Positions 1 through 11,556 of a DNA stretch of 64,000 nt are shown here, piece by piece. The stretch is taken from contig OY755038.1 of NCBI GenBank assembly GCA_963576565.1, forward strand, positions 175,636,907 through 175,700,906, written 5' to 3'. The stretch comes from Aspidapion aeneum. Lineage: Eukaryota; Arthropoda; Insecta; Coleoptera; Brentidae. Position 1 is the stretch's first letter. Each line of letters opens with the position of its first letter. The notes below the pieces were generated by a model. The model was given only the letters and a program-made list of their open reading frames with translations, was not told where the DNA came from and made no database searches. Both the position numbers and the translations under genes were made by a program.

Positions 1-705
1 AAATGGCGTATCTTCCAATTTATGAACCGATATGCATCAAATTCGGAACTTTGCGATCTTTCAGGTCGCTGATTATTATTTTTAACTTAAACTAAAAAAA
101 TGAAAATGACGGATCAAAAATGGCGGACTTTCACATTTCTGAACCAATATGCATCAAATTCGGAACTTTAGGGTGTTTCAGATCGCTTAATATGATTTCT
201 AACCTCAAAATGACGGATAAAAAATGGCAGATTTTCCCATTTATGAACCGATTTGAGTCAAAGTCGGAACTTTGCGATCATTCAGGTCGCTGATTAATAT
301 TTTTAATTTAAACTAAAAAAATCAAAATGGCGGATCAAAAATGACGGACTCTCCCATTTATAAACCAACGCGCTTCAAATTCGGAACTTTAGGGTGTTCA
401 GGTCGCTGATTATGATTTCTAGCAAACTTTAAAAAAATCAAAATGGCGGATCCACAATTGTGCACCTTACTATTTATAAACCGATTTGCCTCAAACTTAA
501 AACGTCGCGGCGCTTAAGGTAACTCAATAAAATTTTTGACTGAAATTTAGAAACATGAAAATGGCGGATACAAATTGCCGGATTTTCCCATTTATGAACC
601 GATACACATCAAACTCGCAAATTTGGGGTGTTTTAGGTCGCTGATTATTATTTTTCACTTAAGTTTTAAAAAATTAAAATGGCGGATCAAAAATGCCGGA
701 TTTTG
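1..705 (+). repeat. Tandem array, about 117-bp unit, left arm of foldback A
   Basis: About six imperfect units, each containing a paired ATGGCGGATC / ATGGCGGA core, then ATTTATGAACCGAT, a CGGAACTTT block and TCAGGTCGCTGATTAT. The ATTTATGAACC block recurs near 19, 135, 239, 354, 471 and 589, giving spacings of about 104-118 bp. Confidence 0.85.
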
Positions 706-909
706 GTTTATTGTCCATTGTTACAAGTGATTTTTTAGCACCGCGGTCGCACACCGGCCTTTATCAGGCCAGCAGACATAGTTTTTAGCACAAAATATAG
801 AGCATATACTTTTAAAGCAATGCATTTTTTTAAACTTTGTATTACAAAAAAAAACTAATATTAAAAAAAAAATTACTTTTTTTACAAAAAAATCTGGACT
901 TTTAAAGCA

Positions 910-1530
910 AAATATTTTGGTATATTGGTTCATAAATGGAAAAGTCCGCCATTTTTGATCCGCCATTTTGATTTATTTTTAGTGTAAGTGAAAAATAATA
1001 ATCAGCGACCTGAAAGATCTCAAAGTTCTGAGTTTGATGCAAATCGGTTTATAAATGGAAAAAGTCACCATTTTGTGTCCGCTATTTTGATTTATTTTAA
1101 GTTTAAGTTAGAAATCATAATCAGCGATCTCAAAACACCCTAAAGTTCCCAGTTTGATGCAAATCGGTTCATAAATGGAAAAATCCACCATTTTGTATCC
1201 GACATTTTGATTTATTTTAAGTTTAAGTTACAAATCATAATTAGGGACCTGAAACACCCTAAAATTCCGATTTGATGCATATTGGTTAATAAATGGGAAA
1301 GCCCGCCATTTTTTATCCGCCATTTTGATTTTTTTTAGTTTTAGTTAAAAATAATAATCAGCGACCTGAAAGATCGTAAAGTTCCGAGTTTGATGCATAT
1401 CGGTTCATGAATGGAAAAATCCGCCATTTTGGATCCGCCATTTTGATTTTTTTTAGTTTTAGTTAAAAATAATAATCAGCGACCTGAAAGATCGTAAAGT
1501 TCCAAGTTTGATGCATATCGGTTCATAATA
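910..1530 (-). repeat. Tandem array, about 117-bp unit, right arm of foldback A
   Basis: The same unit as the left arm in reverse complement. CGGTTCATAAATGGAAAA followed by the paired CCGCCATTTT cores recurs near 930, 1046, 1168, 1290, 1405 and 1520. With the left arm it would fold into a hairpin of more than 600 bp. Confidence 0.85.
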
Positions 1531-1663
1531 AAAAAAATGTTGAATTGTCACCAAATATTTGGAAAAGTTTAAAAAAAGTTATGATCAAACAAATATATTA
1601 TATGACGTCAAGTTAAATAAAACTGTTTAAACAATTAATAGTAATATCGTAAAACAAAAAATC

Positions 1664-1711
1664 TCGCGGCGAACTGTCCCCGCGGCGAATTATCCGCGGC
1701 GAATTGTCCCC
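1664..1711. repeat. GC-rich tip repeats of foldback A
   Basis: Three successive copies of a short unit (GCGGCGAA followed by TGTCCCC or TTATCC) sit at the outer end of the right arm. Similar motifs occur at both tips of the foldback at 33252-35666 and at 44216-44262. They are candidate transposase binding sites; that role is inferred. Confidence 0.65.
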
Positions 1712-1712
1712 T

Positions 1713-2962
1713 ACTCTACTTGAGACTTTAATAAAATTTCTGTCTAAATTTTCATTAACATTACAAAATATGTGAAATTTAGGTAGCTACCTATTTATTA
1801 AATTGTCTTTATTTATAAGGTTTAAAAATTGATTTTTTTAACAGCCCGCTTTACTTTTTAATCTATCAACTAAAGGAAAAACCAAATTGTTGTCTTCCTC
1901 AACTAATTATTTAATTGCATAAAATCTTAAAAGCAACCGTCACAGATTTTTTAAACTAGTGCGCATAGAAGCGAACTAAATAAATAAATAAATAAAAACA
2001 TTTTTTATTATATTAATTTAAAAATTATTTGCAAATAAACAAATCGCGTGTGAGTTTATTTGGATTTTAATCTAAAGATCGTTTTTTTTACTTTCCTCGT
2101 CAAGGCAAATATCGTTTAAAAGCTACATGCTAAAATATAAAAGAGATATGAGAATTAGTATTAAACGGTTTATCCAGCCTTGTGTACAATGCCCTAAAAA
2201 ACTCGGTCTAATAGTTAACTGAAGCTAAAAATCGTATAAAATTTTGTCATATCGTTCCTGAATATGATCAAATTTTACATTTTTAACAAATAAATTAACA
2301 AAAACGTGATTGTTTTCAAGTTACAATGAGATAAACCACCCCACGTAGGTAGTTTAAAATTTAGGACGATTTTTAGTCGGAATCCCATGATCTAGGGGTT
2401 TAAAGTGACGTAGAAGTCTAAATTAGACAGTTGTAGAAAAATCAGTTTTCCATGTGTTCCCGTGTTTCCGGTCTATATGGTCCATTTCAAGAACAAATCG
2501 TCTTAAATTTCAATTTTTAGGACATTTTATCGTCCATACAGGTAAAAATACCAAATCAATTGCGGCCTGTTTCGGCAAAAAATCAATTTTTCCAAACCAA
2601 TGCACATTTTTCTTTAAACCTAAACCTTAAACTTAAACCAAAATCTAGATTAAAACTTACGCCTTAGTAAATACTGATGAATAAGTTTACTAATTTTACA
2701 GGTTTCTATTAAATCAATGCCTGTCAATAACGTTAATTCTTATCAATAAAAAATTTATAATGTTTTTAAAATGTCTATGACTGAACCGTATCAGTAGCTA
2801 GGCATAGTTTTTTTAACCTGTTTTTTAAAATGTGCTAATTTAGTCCAAGTCCTTTAATTGGAATTTTTATGTAGGCAGTTTCTCAAATTTGTTAGTTATA
2901 ATTTTTACAAAATATTTTATAATTTTGAGTTTTTATCTTTCTTTTGTGATTCTTTTAGTAAC
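1713..2962. other. AT-rich interval with no gene seen
   Basis: No long open frame with a recognisable domain on either strand. The text is AT-rich with short homopolymer runs and nothing clearly repeated elsewhere in the window. Confidence 0.6.
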
Positions 2963-3006
2963 GTCCCCTGAAGATGTAAGTTTCTATTTACGAAACATGT
3001 CGGGAC
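2963..3006 (+). ncRNA. Hammerhead ribozyme motif (Penelope/retrozyme type)
   Basis: Every element of a minimal type-I hammerhead is in order. Stem I is GTCCC (2963-2967) pairing with GGGAC (3002-3006). The core CTGAAGA is at 2968-2974. Stem II is GTAA (2976-2979) pairing with TTAC (2988-2991). GAAA is at 2992-2995. A very short self-complementary stem III, ACATGT (2995-3000), leaves the cleavage nucleotide C at 3001, so cleavage would fall between 3001 and 3002. Hammerheads with such short stem III are known from Penelope-like elements and retrozymes, where they often act as dimers. No Penelope reverse transcriptase is seen next to it, so this is probably a solo terminal repeat. Activity is inferred. 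Confidence 0.7.
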
Positions 3007-4028
3007 TATTTGTTTAAAACAAATTAAAAATTAGTGGAGGACAAGGACCTGTTTGATTTCTCATTCAACGACTCCACCATAATATGAACTACTTCCTAAA
3101 ATTAATATGAATTTGTCAATTTTTTTAAAAATTACTTTTTTATGAGCTCGCAAAAAAATGAGATAATTGTACATATCTAAAGGCCCCTTAATGAAAACAG
3201 AAAATACCTAGTAATATTAGAAGTAAATACAATTATTAAGCTCTATGGCTTACTAAATCGAAGTTGACCCTCTATAAAAGATCGCTTTTTCTCATGTTGC
3301 AATTTTTTTTAAAATTTTATTTAAAGTATCTGGGTCCTCCACGCACAACGAAGTACCAATCAACAAAAAAATTAGTACTCGCAACATACGAAGAAGCGAT
3401 CCTTTATCGAGGGACAATTTTTTTCCATCATTATGGATTTCAAAATGTCAACAATATTCAATAATTTGTTCAAATTGATTATTACCATGATTCTCTTTTT
3501 TATTGAAATCGGTTTAGTGAATTTATGAGGAAGTTAGCGAAGAGAGACAGAAATTAAAACAATGGCTGCAGCAAAAAGTATTATTTAAAGATAGGGTTGC
3601 CAGAGACAACGATTTGGGCATAATTTCCTAGCTTTTCCACTTGCTGCCACGTGAAAGTACTTAATTGCCACGCTTTTAAAATTTAAAGAATATTGAGGAA
3701 AATGCAATAATAACGATTTTTTAACCCGATTACTTTGTAATAATAATATTAATACATTTATTTGCAATTAAACGGTTTACAATCCACTATACTTAACAAT
3801 AGAAAAATTATTTAAATAAATTGCAAAAATGACTGGAAGGCAATTAAATTGATCTAAGTCCAGCCCCTACAGTATGTTTTTACGGAAATAAATAAACAAA
3901 AAGAAATTGGATATCACAGTATTTTTAATTTTAAATTAGGTTAGCAGATCACATAATAGAGAATAATAGCTGATCACACATTATACAAATGACAAATAAA
4001 ATAGAAGGATGAGGAGTAAGTGCAAGTT
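3007..4028. other. AT-rich interval with no gene seen
   Basis: Open frames at 3264-3464 (+) and 3585-3767 (-) show no known domain and have the low-complexity composition of chance frames. A short stretch near 3415-3450 resembles one at 8570-8600, suggesting old dispersed repeat. Confidence 0.5.
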
Positions 4029-4058
4029 CTTTTTTTTAAATTAATGTGAAAAAATAGT

Positions 4059-6725
4059 TTAAGTGTACAGGCTATATACGTTATAAGTAAAGCTTCTCTT
4101 ATATATTGAGGTATGATGTTGTGGTGGGGTTATCAATCCCCTAAATCTTAGATTTAGGTTGTGCACATCAGTCCTGTACTTTATTCTATTATATAGATAT
4201 TGAGGCGTTTTAGTAGTAATGATTTTGTGAAAGAAAACCAGTAAGTGAAGCCTTCTTCTTTATTTCATATCAAGCCATTTTGCTACCATAAACAAATCGA
4301 AGACAGGATTTTTGTACTTTCTGAATTCTTCTTTGATCATTTTGGTCTATACATGGTCCATATACTACATCTGCGAAATTAAAGTGGCTTAAAACAAGAG
4401 TGTCTGTTAACTACAATTTTTGTTTTGTTGTTAACAGATGACGATGTGGATAAAGAAGTTTCAGTGACATGTAGGCTTTTTTTAAACTGTTGTTGACATG
4501 CTGTCGGAACCTAAGATCACTGTCTAACATTAAGCCCAAGTTTCTAGCACATTTAGAGGTAGCAGATATTGTTAGGTTAATCGTATTTTTTATGTTTTTC
4601 TTTTCTTTGCCGAAAAAGAGAACAACTGATTTATCGGGGTTAATTTTAAGACCATGTTTCTCAGAAAATGAGACCAATTGTTGCAGGTCTTCTTCTAGTT
4701 TAATTTTAGCTTCTTGCCAATTGTTTGGATCGAAGGAGAAGGGTAGTTGGTTATCGTCTGCATATTGGTGGTCATTGCAGTTTTGTAAGCATGATGACAG
4801 ATGACATATATATATGGAAAATATAAGAGGGGCTAGAATGGCACCTTGAGGAATTCCCCGTTTTATTTGGTTTCTTTCTGATTGTCCCTGCGATGTTTCT
4901 ACAAATTGTGACCTGTCTTCCAAATAGCTTTGCATAAAACCAATTGACTCTGCAGAGAAGCCTATAAAATTTAGTATGGCCAAAAATAGTTGATGACTCA
5001 CAGTGTCAAATGCCTTTGAGTAATCTAATAGGATAAGTGCTGTAGTTTTGCCACTGTCAGTCTCTCGAAATATGTCATCTGTTGTCACATTTGCTAGCGC
5101 TGTTGTGCAACTGAAACCAGGTCTGAATCCCGATTGTTGTGGTGGTAGAATTTGATACCTGTTCAAGTGTTCTCGTATCTGCTTATCCATTTCTTTTTCA
5201 AGTATTTTAGAGAGACAGGGAAGGATGCTGATAGGACGTAAATCATTGTATTCTTCTGCGCTGCTCTTTTTAGGCAAAGGTTTCACTTTGGCCACTTTCC
5301 ATTCCGAAGGAAATGTATTTTCTAATATGCACGAGTTTATTATATTTGTTATATACGGAAGAATTTTCGGACAGCACATTAGAATCATCTCCAAGTTTAT
5401 TGAATCAGAACCAGTGGCGAGCGATTTTATGCTGTTAAGATGGTTTTTTACCTCTTCGATAGTTATGGTTTTGAAAGAAAAAAGTTTATTAAAAGTAGTT
5501 TTTTTGTTTTGCATGTAAAAGTTTAGGGTTTCCTGGTCAACATCAGCCACGGTACCAGAAAACTGAAGAAAAAAGTTGTTGATTTCTTTTGGATTATTAA
5601 GAATTTCAGGCAGAGAATTACTAGATTTAGAGTTTGCCACGATTTCTAATTGTTTAAGACGTTTCCATAAAATTGTTTTGTCCGATGTGCGAGAGCAATA
5701 ATCTAGATAGCATTTTTTTTCATTTTGAATAGCAACATTAGTGGTATTACGCAACTCTTTATAATATCTTTAGTGATTTTCATTGCCTGTACGTTTAAAC
5801 CTTAAAAATGCTTTCTCTTTTAACTTTATCATCCTAAAAATTGTATCTGTAAACCATGGTGGTTTTTGTTTTTTAATCCGCATAGTTTTTATGGGAGCTA
5901 GAATGTCAAATATTTGCAAAATGACTTGATTTAAAAATTTTATTTTATCATTTATATTCTGACAATATAATAGATTAGGAAACGGTGCTTCCTCAAGAAG
6001 GTTTTGGAAGGCTGTTTGATTTATTCTTTTGAGATTTCGAAAAGTAACGTAGTTTGAGGTAACCTTTACATCTTCATCAATTACGCAAGATACCAGGCAA
6101 TGGCCTGATATCCGATCAAATTTTAGTACGTGACAAGTAGATTGGTTTAAATTTTTTGGAAGAAGTATCCAGTCAAGAGGGGTTTTAGTGGTGTCCGTGA
6201 TTCTAGTGGGGTAATTTATTGTTTGATTTAAATTATTAATTTCAAAACAGGATATTAACTTTTGAGTGTTGCTGCTATCGATATCCAGGTAATTAGTGTT
6301 TACATCCCCACCACAAATTATTCTATCAGAGATTAAAGAGAACTGAGAGAAAGTATCTTCCAGAGTTTCGATGAAAATAGAGTATTCCCCTTTGTGTAAC
6401 CTATACAGAGACCCAATGCAGTAGTTTTGTTTGTTATATTTTAATTTTTATCCAAATTTGTTCTATACTTTCATTGGAAATAGAGTCTAAAACGTTAAAA
6501 TGTATTGAGTATATATATTGCCACACCCCTCCCCAGAAATTTTCTATCATCTATTGGTTGTCTATCCTTTCTAATCAACCCATAGCCTGGTATTTGTATG
6601 CCGCTATTTTCTATTCTGTGACTAAGCAAGGTTTCTGACATGCAAAATATGTCAAATTCATTCATCAACATAAGTTCTTTTATCTCTAAGAAATGTGCAA
6701 TCGATAATTTTTTCATTTTTAACAA
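4059..6725 (-). pseudogene. LINE 1 ORF2 (endonuclease + reverse transcriptase), broken
   Basis: This is the LINE replication polyprotein, which nicks target DNA and reverse-transcribes its RNA at the nick. The endonuclease N-terminus (6725-6495) contains an SETLL motif typical of APE-type nucleases. A frame change lies near 6490, and coding signal continues through 6000-5780. A single TAA near 5772 precedes the long RT frame 5754-4411. That frame has the RT signature blocks in order: LRPISILPCLSK, SGFRPGFSC, DYSKAFDTV, RGIPQGAILAP and the catalytic YADD. The thumb and C-terminal tail continue from 4411 to the stop at 4059-4061 with another in-frame stop. Confidence 0.85.
4411..5754 (-). CDS. 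LINE 1 reverse transcriptase, longest intact frame
   Basis: 447 codons covering the linker after the endonuclease and the whole RT palm. Around residues 170-330 the fingers and palm motifs are all present, including DYSKAFD (first catalytic Asp) and YADD (second and third). The ORF is open upstream and downstream only through stops that look recent, so this is a fragment of ORF2 rather than a separate gene. The annotated start is simply the first usable start in the frame. Confidence 0.8.
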   Translation of the reverse strand: MRNTTNVAIQNEKKCYLDYCSRTSDKTILWKRLKQLEIVANSKSSNSLPEILNNPKEINNFFLQFSGTVADVDQETLNFYMQNKKTTFNKLFSFKTITIEEVKNHLNSIKSLATGSDSINLEMILMCCPKILPYITNIINSCILENTFPSEWKVAKVKPLPKKSSAEEYNDLRPISILPCLSKILEKEMDKQIREHLNRYQILPPQQSGFRPGFSCTTALANVTTDDIFRETDSGKTTALILLDYSKAFDTVSHQLFLAILNFIGFSAESIGFMQSYLEDRSQFVETSQGQSERNQIKRGIPQGAILAPLIFSIYICHLSSCLQNCNDHQYADDNQLPFSFDPNNWQEAKIKLEEDLQQLVSFSEKHGLKINPDKSVVLFFGKEKKNIKNTINLTISATSKCARNLGLMLDSDLRFRQHVNNSLKKAYMSLKLLYPHRHLLTTKQKL

Positions 6726-6974
6726 AAAAAAATCTTTAATAGAATATCAGAATAAAATATTTGTGCCACAACAATAAAAAAAATTACGTTTAGTAATAAA
6801 CAATTCATAAAATGTAATCACCTAATTGTGTACTCTAAAATTAAAATAGTAAAATTATTTATTTATGTATCTGAAAAAGAGACAGAAAATTATTTGATAT
6901 ATAAAATAAAACCTTATCACTAAACACGAATAATTCAAATTGTTTAAAAAATAAACTGTATTGTTTATGAAGAG

Positions 6975-7962
6975 TTACTTTTTTTGCACAGCCTGGCGGG
7001 TTTCGTATCCAATTTTTGTATTTTTTTCTTTGCAGCTTCCAGAAGTAGTGGGGGTGGTAACACTTGGTGTAGATTTTTTGTTTAATATCTCCTGAAAATT
7101 AAGCTTTGACCTTTCCTTAAATAGATCTTTTTTTCTATCTTTTTTTGTTTTATGTATGTCTTCTTTTTTAAAATTTTTTTGGTTTTCGCTTATGGTTACC
7201 AACCCCTTTGGGTTGATATCTGTTTCCAATATTTCCGTCTCTATCTCGTCAACATTTTAGGAGGGAGTAGAGGGTTCACTGGCTGACTTCCTTGGGGGGG
7301 CGAGTCTATTTCAATTAGCAGTTGAGGAGGTAGTTTTTTGTGATCAGAGATGCCTTCAAAACTATAGACGACTCCTTCAATTTCGACCTTAGTGTTTCCT
7401 TTGATTTTTTTCTGACAGTTCTTTAGCCTCTCGTCCTTTAGAACCCCCACAAGAAATTTTCTTTGGTAAAGCTCTTCTCTAGATAGGTCTTCACTGATAT
7501 AAATGTTTGTCCCTTTTAGTTCCACTCTTTTGCTTAAAATCAGCCTTCTCTTAAATACGGAGACGAACTCTACCAGTATCGGTCTAATGGTAGTGCCTTT
7601 TTATCCAAGTCTATAGCAGTTTGCAATATCTGATAGAGTTAGCGGTATTCCCAGTTTTTTTACGAAATTCCCAGAATAGATTCTTCTGGTGCAAGTAAAT
7701 TTTGCCCGGCCGAGTTTTCTACTACTCCATAAAATACTAGATTTTTTTTCTTGAGTTGTCATTCAAATCCCTTAATTTTTTCTCTAAGTTCTTCGTTTTC
7801 TTGCTTAAGTATTTCTATATCTTCCTGTGCAGCTGTTAAATTTGTGTTGTGCTCCTTTACTTCTAATTTAACGCCTTGAATTTCAGTAACAAGCGTTGTT
7901 TTGACAGTTAGGATCAAGTCGTATAACTTTTTAAAAGATATTTCTTCATTATTTCCAGCCAT
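6975..7962 (-). pseudogene. LINE 1 ORF1 (nucleic-acid-binding chaperone-like), broken
   Basis: The ATG at 7960-7962 opens a 67-codon frame whose second half is a heptad-rich coiled coil with many Glu, Lys, Leu and Ile residues (7880-7759). A frame change leads to 7525-7241, which contains a GTNIYISEDLSREELYQRK segment resembling the middle domain of L1-type ORF1 proteins. A further change leads to a Lys-rich tail (7229-6975). In LINEs such proteins trimerise and coat the element RNA. Three separate frames mean it cannot make full-length protein. Confidence 0.7.
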
Positions 7963-9535
7963 GCTGACGATCTCTGAAAAACTGCTGCACGCGGCAACTG
8001 TGCCGTTGATGCAGTACCTTGGCTATACGTACGTTCTTATAAAAATTTAACCGTTTACTGATAAGACAACGAAAGTTAAAAAATTAGCCTTTGGCTAGAT
8101 TTTTACCGGTTTTTTTCACTTACCCCGAAGGATAAGTTCCTACAGATGGTACTGACACTATTTTTAGAACTTAATTACCACTACTTTCAACAGATTTCGT
8201 TTGAATTTCACAGAGCGCTTCTAAAACAGTGTTTATAGTTTTCGGCCAACGTTGCCAATCCCTTGTAAAGTAAATAAAACAAAACAGTGCGGATAGAGCA
8301 AGCCAAGGGGAACTACCGACTTCTTTCCTCTAAAGTTTTTGTTTATCAATGAACTTTTTTTTTGAAGCCTGTTGTAAGTACATATAATATTTATTTTTCA
8401 CTGTTTTCAAATCATTTTTTATTTTAAATAAATCTATCTCGGATTTTAAAAATTCGTACCTCGTTAGGTCCGGCGAAGACAAAATTTTTCTACAAATTTA
8501 AAAAAGACCTTAAAGTTTTTTAAACTTGAAATAAACAAGCCCATATAAAAGGCAAAGTTTGATTCTTTCCATTATTTTGGATATCAAAATGCCGAAAAAT
8601 TTCGATGTAGTCCGTACAAAACAATCGATTGTCATCAAACTGCTTTTTAGTTTAATGAAATCGGTTCAGAAATAATGAATTTATATGGAAATTCATACAG
8701 AATTGATAAGACAATTGTGTAATCTGTAAAAAAATGGGTAACTCTTTGAAGGGGCGAGCTTGATTCTGTGCGCCATCTTAGATTTTATAATGGCGAACAA
8801 TGACTGTTCTATTAAAACTGGTAATATTTCGTAACTAAACATTTTGTCCAGTTTTTTATTGGCTCACATGATACATATAATTACGGGGTTTAATACTAGT
8901 TTTTTTTAGTTTGATCAACGGGTGAAACAAAAATTAGGATTTTAAGAACCACTAAATTGATTTTAATGATTGGTAACCAGCTTAGGGTGGCGAAAAGAGA
9001 GCTTTGTTACACATTACAAAATAATCCAAAAAATGTCCGGAATACAAGAAAAAACGAGCCTCTTTGAATGTACAAGGGTAACAGGTTTATCATAAAAAAA
9101 GGAACCATGACCCTTTCGCTTGGTAATGTTCTAGCTGTCCAGAGATTTTCCACACCATTGCGAGAGGGATTGAGAGATCTCATTTAAGCAAGAAACGAAA
9201 ATCTATGTTTTGTACATACGCAGTTTTTAGATTTTTTCTATTCTTACCCTTATCCTTGTTTTATTAAATTATATTAATTGACATTCGAAACGAAGCGACG
9301 CGCGACGTCAATATTATTTCTGCTGTAAAAACGAATTCAGCCCCGTCCACACGAGTATCAAATGCATAGTTTTCGGAAAGATTTAAAGGTATGTTTGGCA
9401 GTGCTAATCTGATGGTGAAGAGAGACAAAAAATAGAGATGGAAAATGCAAAAATATTAAACAGGGAAGACCTTGAAACAGGGACACCTTCTATATTTACT
9501 AATTTTACCTATGTTTTATATAGGGGAAATTTTTA
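7963..9535. other. Non-coding interval between two LINEs
   Basis: About 7963-8290 probably holds LINE 1's 5' untranslated region, including GC-richer text just upstream of the ORF1 ATG. From 8290 to 9535 I see no gene. The open frame at 9438-9629 (+) runs antisense through the end of LINE 2 and is a shadow. Confidence 0.5.
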
Positions 9536-9573
9536 CTTTTTTTTTACGGGTATGCGCACTCGCAATGAGATCC

Positions 9574-10881
9574 CTATGACGCTCGAGAAGCGGCAAGTGC
9601 GCGGGAATGTTGGAGTGTGTTGGTTTTGAAACGGTTTAGGTTGTAACCTGCAGGGAAAACTGTCGCAGGGAGTTTATTCCACAGCGATGCTGTTCTCCAG
9701 AGATATGAATTCTGATATAATAAGGTTCTTGGTGCCTCTATTTTGATAATAAATTGATGGTTACCGTCTTTTTCACGTGTTCGCCTAGTAGGTGCTACTC
9801 CCGGGGGGATCATACCTGCTAACTCTTCAGAGCATTTTCCGTGATAATACCTGTAGAAGAGAGATAGATCGCCCACAGTTCTTCGATGTTCGAGACTATC
9901 CAAGCTACGGGTAAGTGCGGGGCCATTGATCAGCTTGATAGCTCGTTTTTGCACGGTGTTCAAAAGCATTAAGGTATGTTTGGGTGCCGCACTCCATATA
10001 TGTGAGCAGTACTCCATAATTGGTCGAATCTGGGCTTTGTAGAGTGTCAGCAGTTGACTTGGTGTATACAGATGTCTTGTACGAAATAGCACCCCAAGCT
10101 TTTGGGACGCCCTTTTAGCTATATCTGCCACGTGACTGTGCCAAGACATGTTGGTCTCTGCAGTGACTCCTAAGATGTTCAACTGGCTCTGCAATGCGAC
10201 AGCACTTCCAGATAGCATGATGTTTGGCTCACCGGTGCTGGTCTTTTTTGAAAACAGGGCTGCTTGGGTTTTCTGCGCGTTAAACTGTACAAGGTTTTTG
10301 TTGCCCCAGTCCTCTATTATCTCCAAGTCGTTATCTATCTGTGATATTTCAGTTAGTCTAAGGTAATGGAATTCATGTGCGGAGAGACATGTGGGTGGTA
10401 TGACTAAGGAGACTACATTGCCATCATCTGCAAAGCAATAAAGTGGATTTACTCTTTTATCTATGAGGTCATTTATGTAAATCAGAAAAAGTGTTGGCGA
10501 AAGGGTTGCTCCCTGTGGCACCCCAGCATTTATTTGGTAAGAGTTGGAGTTCCGGCCATCCAGTGCAACATAAATGGATCTATCCTTAAGGTAACTTTCA
10601 AACCAAGTGCAGAGTCTCGGCGACAATCCCGTTGCTTTGAGCTTGTTGAGTAGATTTTCATGCCAGACTTTATCGGATGCTTTAGATATATCTAAGGCAA
10701 TTGTTCTTGTTTCACCTCCCAACTCAATCGCTTTTTGCCATAAGTGAGTGACGTATGTAAGTAAATCGCCAGTTGACCTATATTTTCGAAATCCGTATTG
10801 CTTGTCGTTGATAATTTTGTACTTTTCCAAGTACTTGGTTAGGTGATTGTTCACAACTCTTTCCATTACTTTTGATATCAC
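9574..10881 (-). CDS. LINE 2 reverse transcriptase and C-terminal domain
   Basis: 435 codons. RT motifs in order: YGFRKYRSTGD, ALDISKASDKVWH (first catalytic Asp, with Ser where Phe is usual in SKAFD), AGVPQGATLSP, and CFADDGN, where FADD replaces YADD. The C-terminal half has the usual thumb and ILGV segments, then a conserved tail (ASLWNKLPATVFP). The frame is intact to its stop at 9574. The KASD and FADD variants are worth noting, although FADD is common in insect LINEs. Confidence 0.85.
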   Translation of the reverse strand: MISKVMERVVNNHLTKYLEKYKIINDKQYGFRKYRSTGDLLTYVTHLWQKAIELGGETRTIALDISKASDKVWHENLLNKLKATGLSPRLCTWFESYLKDRSIYVALDGRNSNSYQINAGVPQGATLSPTLFLIYINDLIDKRVNPLYCFADDGNVVSLVIPPTCLSAHEFHYLRLTEISQIDNDLEIIEDWGNKNLVQFNAQKTQAALFSKKTSTGEPNIMLSGSAVALQSQLNILGVTAETNMSWHSHVADIAKRASQKLGVLFRTRHLYTPSQLLTLYKAQIRPIMEYCSHIWSAAPKHTLMLLNTVQKRAIKLINGPALTRSLDSLEHRRTVGDLSLFYRYYHGKCSEELAGMIPPGVAPTRRTREKDGNHQFIIKIEAPRTLLYQNSYLWRTASLWNKLPATVFPAGYNLNRFKTNTLQHSRALAASRAS

Positions 10882-10902
10882 CGAAAGTAGAGCAATTGGT
10901 CT

Positions 10903-11556
10903 CTAGTTTAACGGATCTGTCTTTTTTCCTTTCTTTGGAATGGGTTGTACTGCGGCAGACTTCCATGATGATGGATATACTCGTTGCCTATAAGATAAAT
11001 TGAATAATTTTGCAAAAGTTGGGGTGAGTTCGCTAGCACAATTTTTGAGTACTATCGCGGGAATGCCATCTGGACCCATTGCTTTGTTTGTATCCAACTT
11101 TTTAAGGGATTTTCGTATTTCTCTGTGACAAAAGGGTACCTCTGGCATACTGTGGGAAACCCTTTCAATGAACGGTGGAGTTTTTCCATTTGGCACTGTT
11201 AGGTTTGAGTTGGAGGAAAAGATTTTGGCCAGCATATTGGCTTTTTCCTCTGATGTTGTGGCTAAGCGAGTATTTTTGTCTGTAAGTAGTGGTATGGATG
11301 ACTTCGTGAAGTTTGATCCAACGGCTTTTGCAAGAGACCAAAAGGACCTAGAACTACTTGGACAATTCAGCAACCTGTTTTTTATTCTTTGATTGTATGT
11401 TTCTTTGGCGGCGTCAATAGTAATTTTGCAACTATTTCTGGCTTCTATAAATTCTGTGTGGTTTTGAGCGGTTTGTTGTCGTTTCCAAAGATTATATGCT
11501 CTGTGTTTTTTTCTGTACAGCCATTTGACACTGGCTGTTGAACCAAGGTTTTGCAT
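10903..11556 (-). CDS. LINE 2 N-terminal RT region
   Basis: 217 codons covering the linker and fingers of the LINE 2 RT, with KAMGPDGIPAIVLKN and a WKSAAVQPIPKKG block just before the stop that separates it from the main RT frame. The first few residues come from the wrong frame because of the nearby A-run shift. Confidence 0.75.
   Translation of the reverse strand: MQNLGSTASVKWLYRKKHRAYNLWKRQQTAQNHTEFIEARNSCKITIDAAKETYNQRIKNRLLNCPSSSRSFWSLAKAVGSNFTKSSIPLLTDKNTRLATTSEEKANMLAKIFSSNSNLTVPNGKTPPFIERVSHSMPEVPFCHREIRKSLKKLDTNKAMGPDGIPAIVLKNCASELTPTFAKLFNLSYRQRVYPSSWKSAAVQPIPKKGKKTDPLN

Larger units (their letters stand above)
1..1712. mobile_element. Foldback-like element A (left end cut off by the window)
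   Basis: Two oppositely oriented arrays of about 117-bp units (1-705 and 910-1530) flank a unique centre (about 711-905). Outside the right array are an AT-rich spacer (1531-1660) and a GC-rich tip (1664-1711) made of short repeats of the form GCGGCGAATTGTCCCC. Long inverted arms made of tandem subrepeats are the hallmark of foldback elements. The left tip is outside the window, so length and target duplication cannot be read. No transposase is encoded; the longest open frame (721-966, minus) spans the centre and is probably chance. The units resemble those of the foldback element at 33252-35666. Confidence 0.7.
4029..7962 (-). mobile_element. LINE 1: non-LTR retrotransposon, CR1/Jockey-like group
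   Basis: A two-ORF LINE on the minus strand: coiled-coil ORF1 (7962 to 6975), then ORF2 with endonuclease and reverse transcriptase (6725 to 4059). An A-rich 3' end (about 4029-4038 as T's on the plus strand) follows the ORF2 stop. Both ORFs carry several stops or frame changes, so it is dead. Clade placement is tentative: ORF1 with coiled coil plus a basic region and the RT style fit the CR1/L2/Jockey assemblage. The 5' untranslated region may extend to about 8290. Confidence 0.85.

Noticed and set aside
721..966. 81-codon minus-strand frame in foldback A
   Set aside because: It spans the unique centre and runs into the repeat arm; cysteine/phenylalanine-rich with no domain, as expected from AT-rich text.
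4490..5518. Plus-strand frames opposite LINE 1 RT
   Set aside because: Antisense shadows of the RT frame; no domain of their own.
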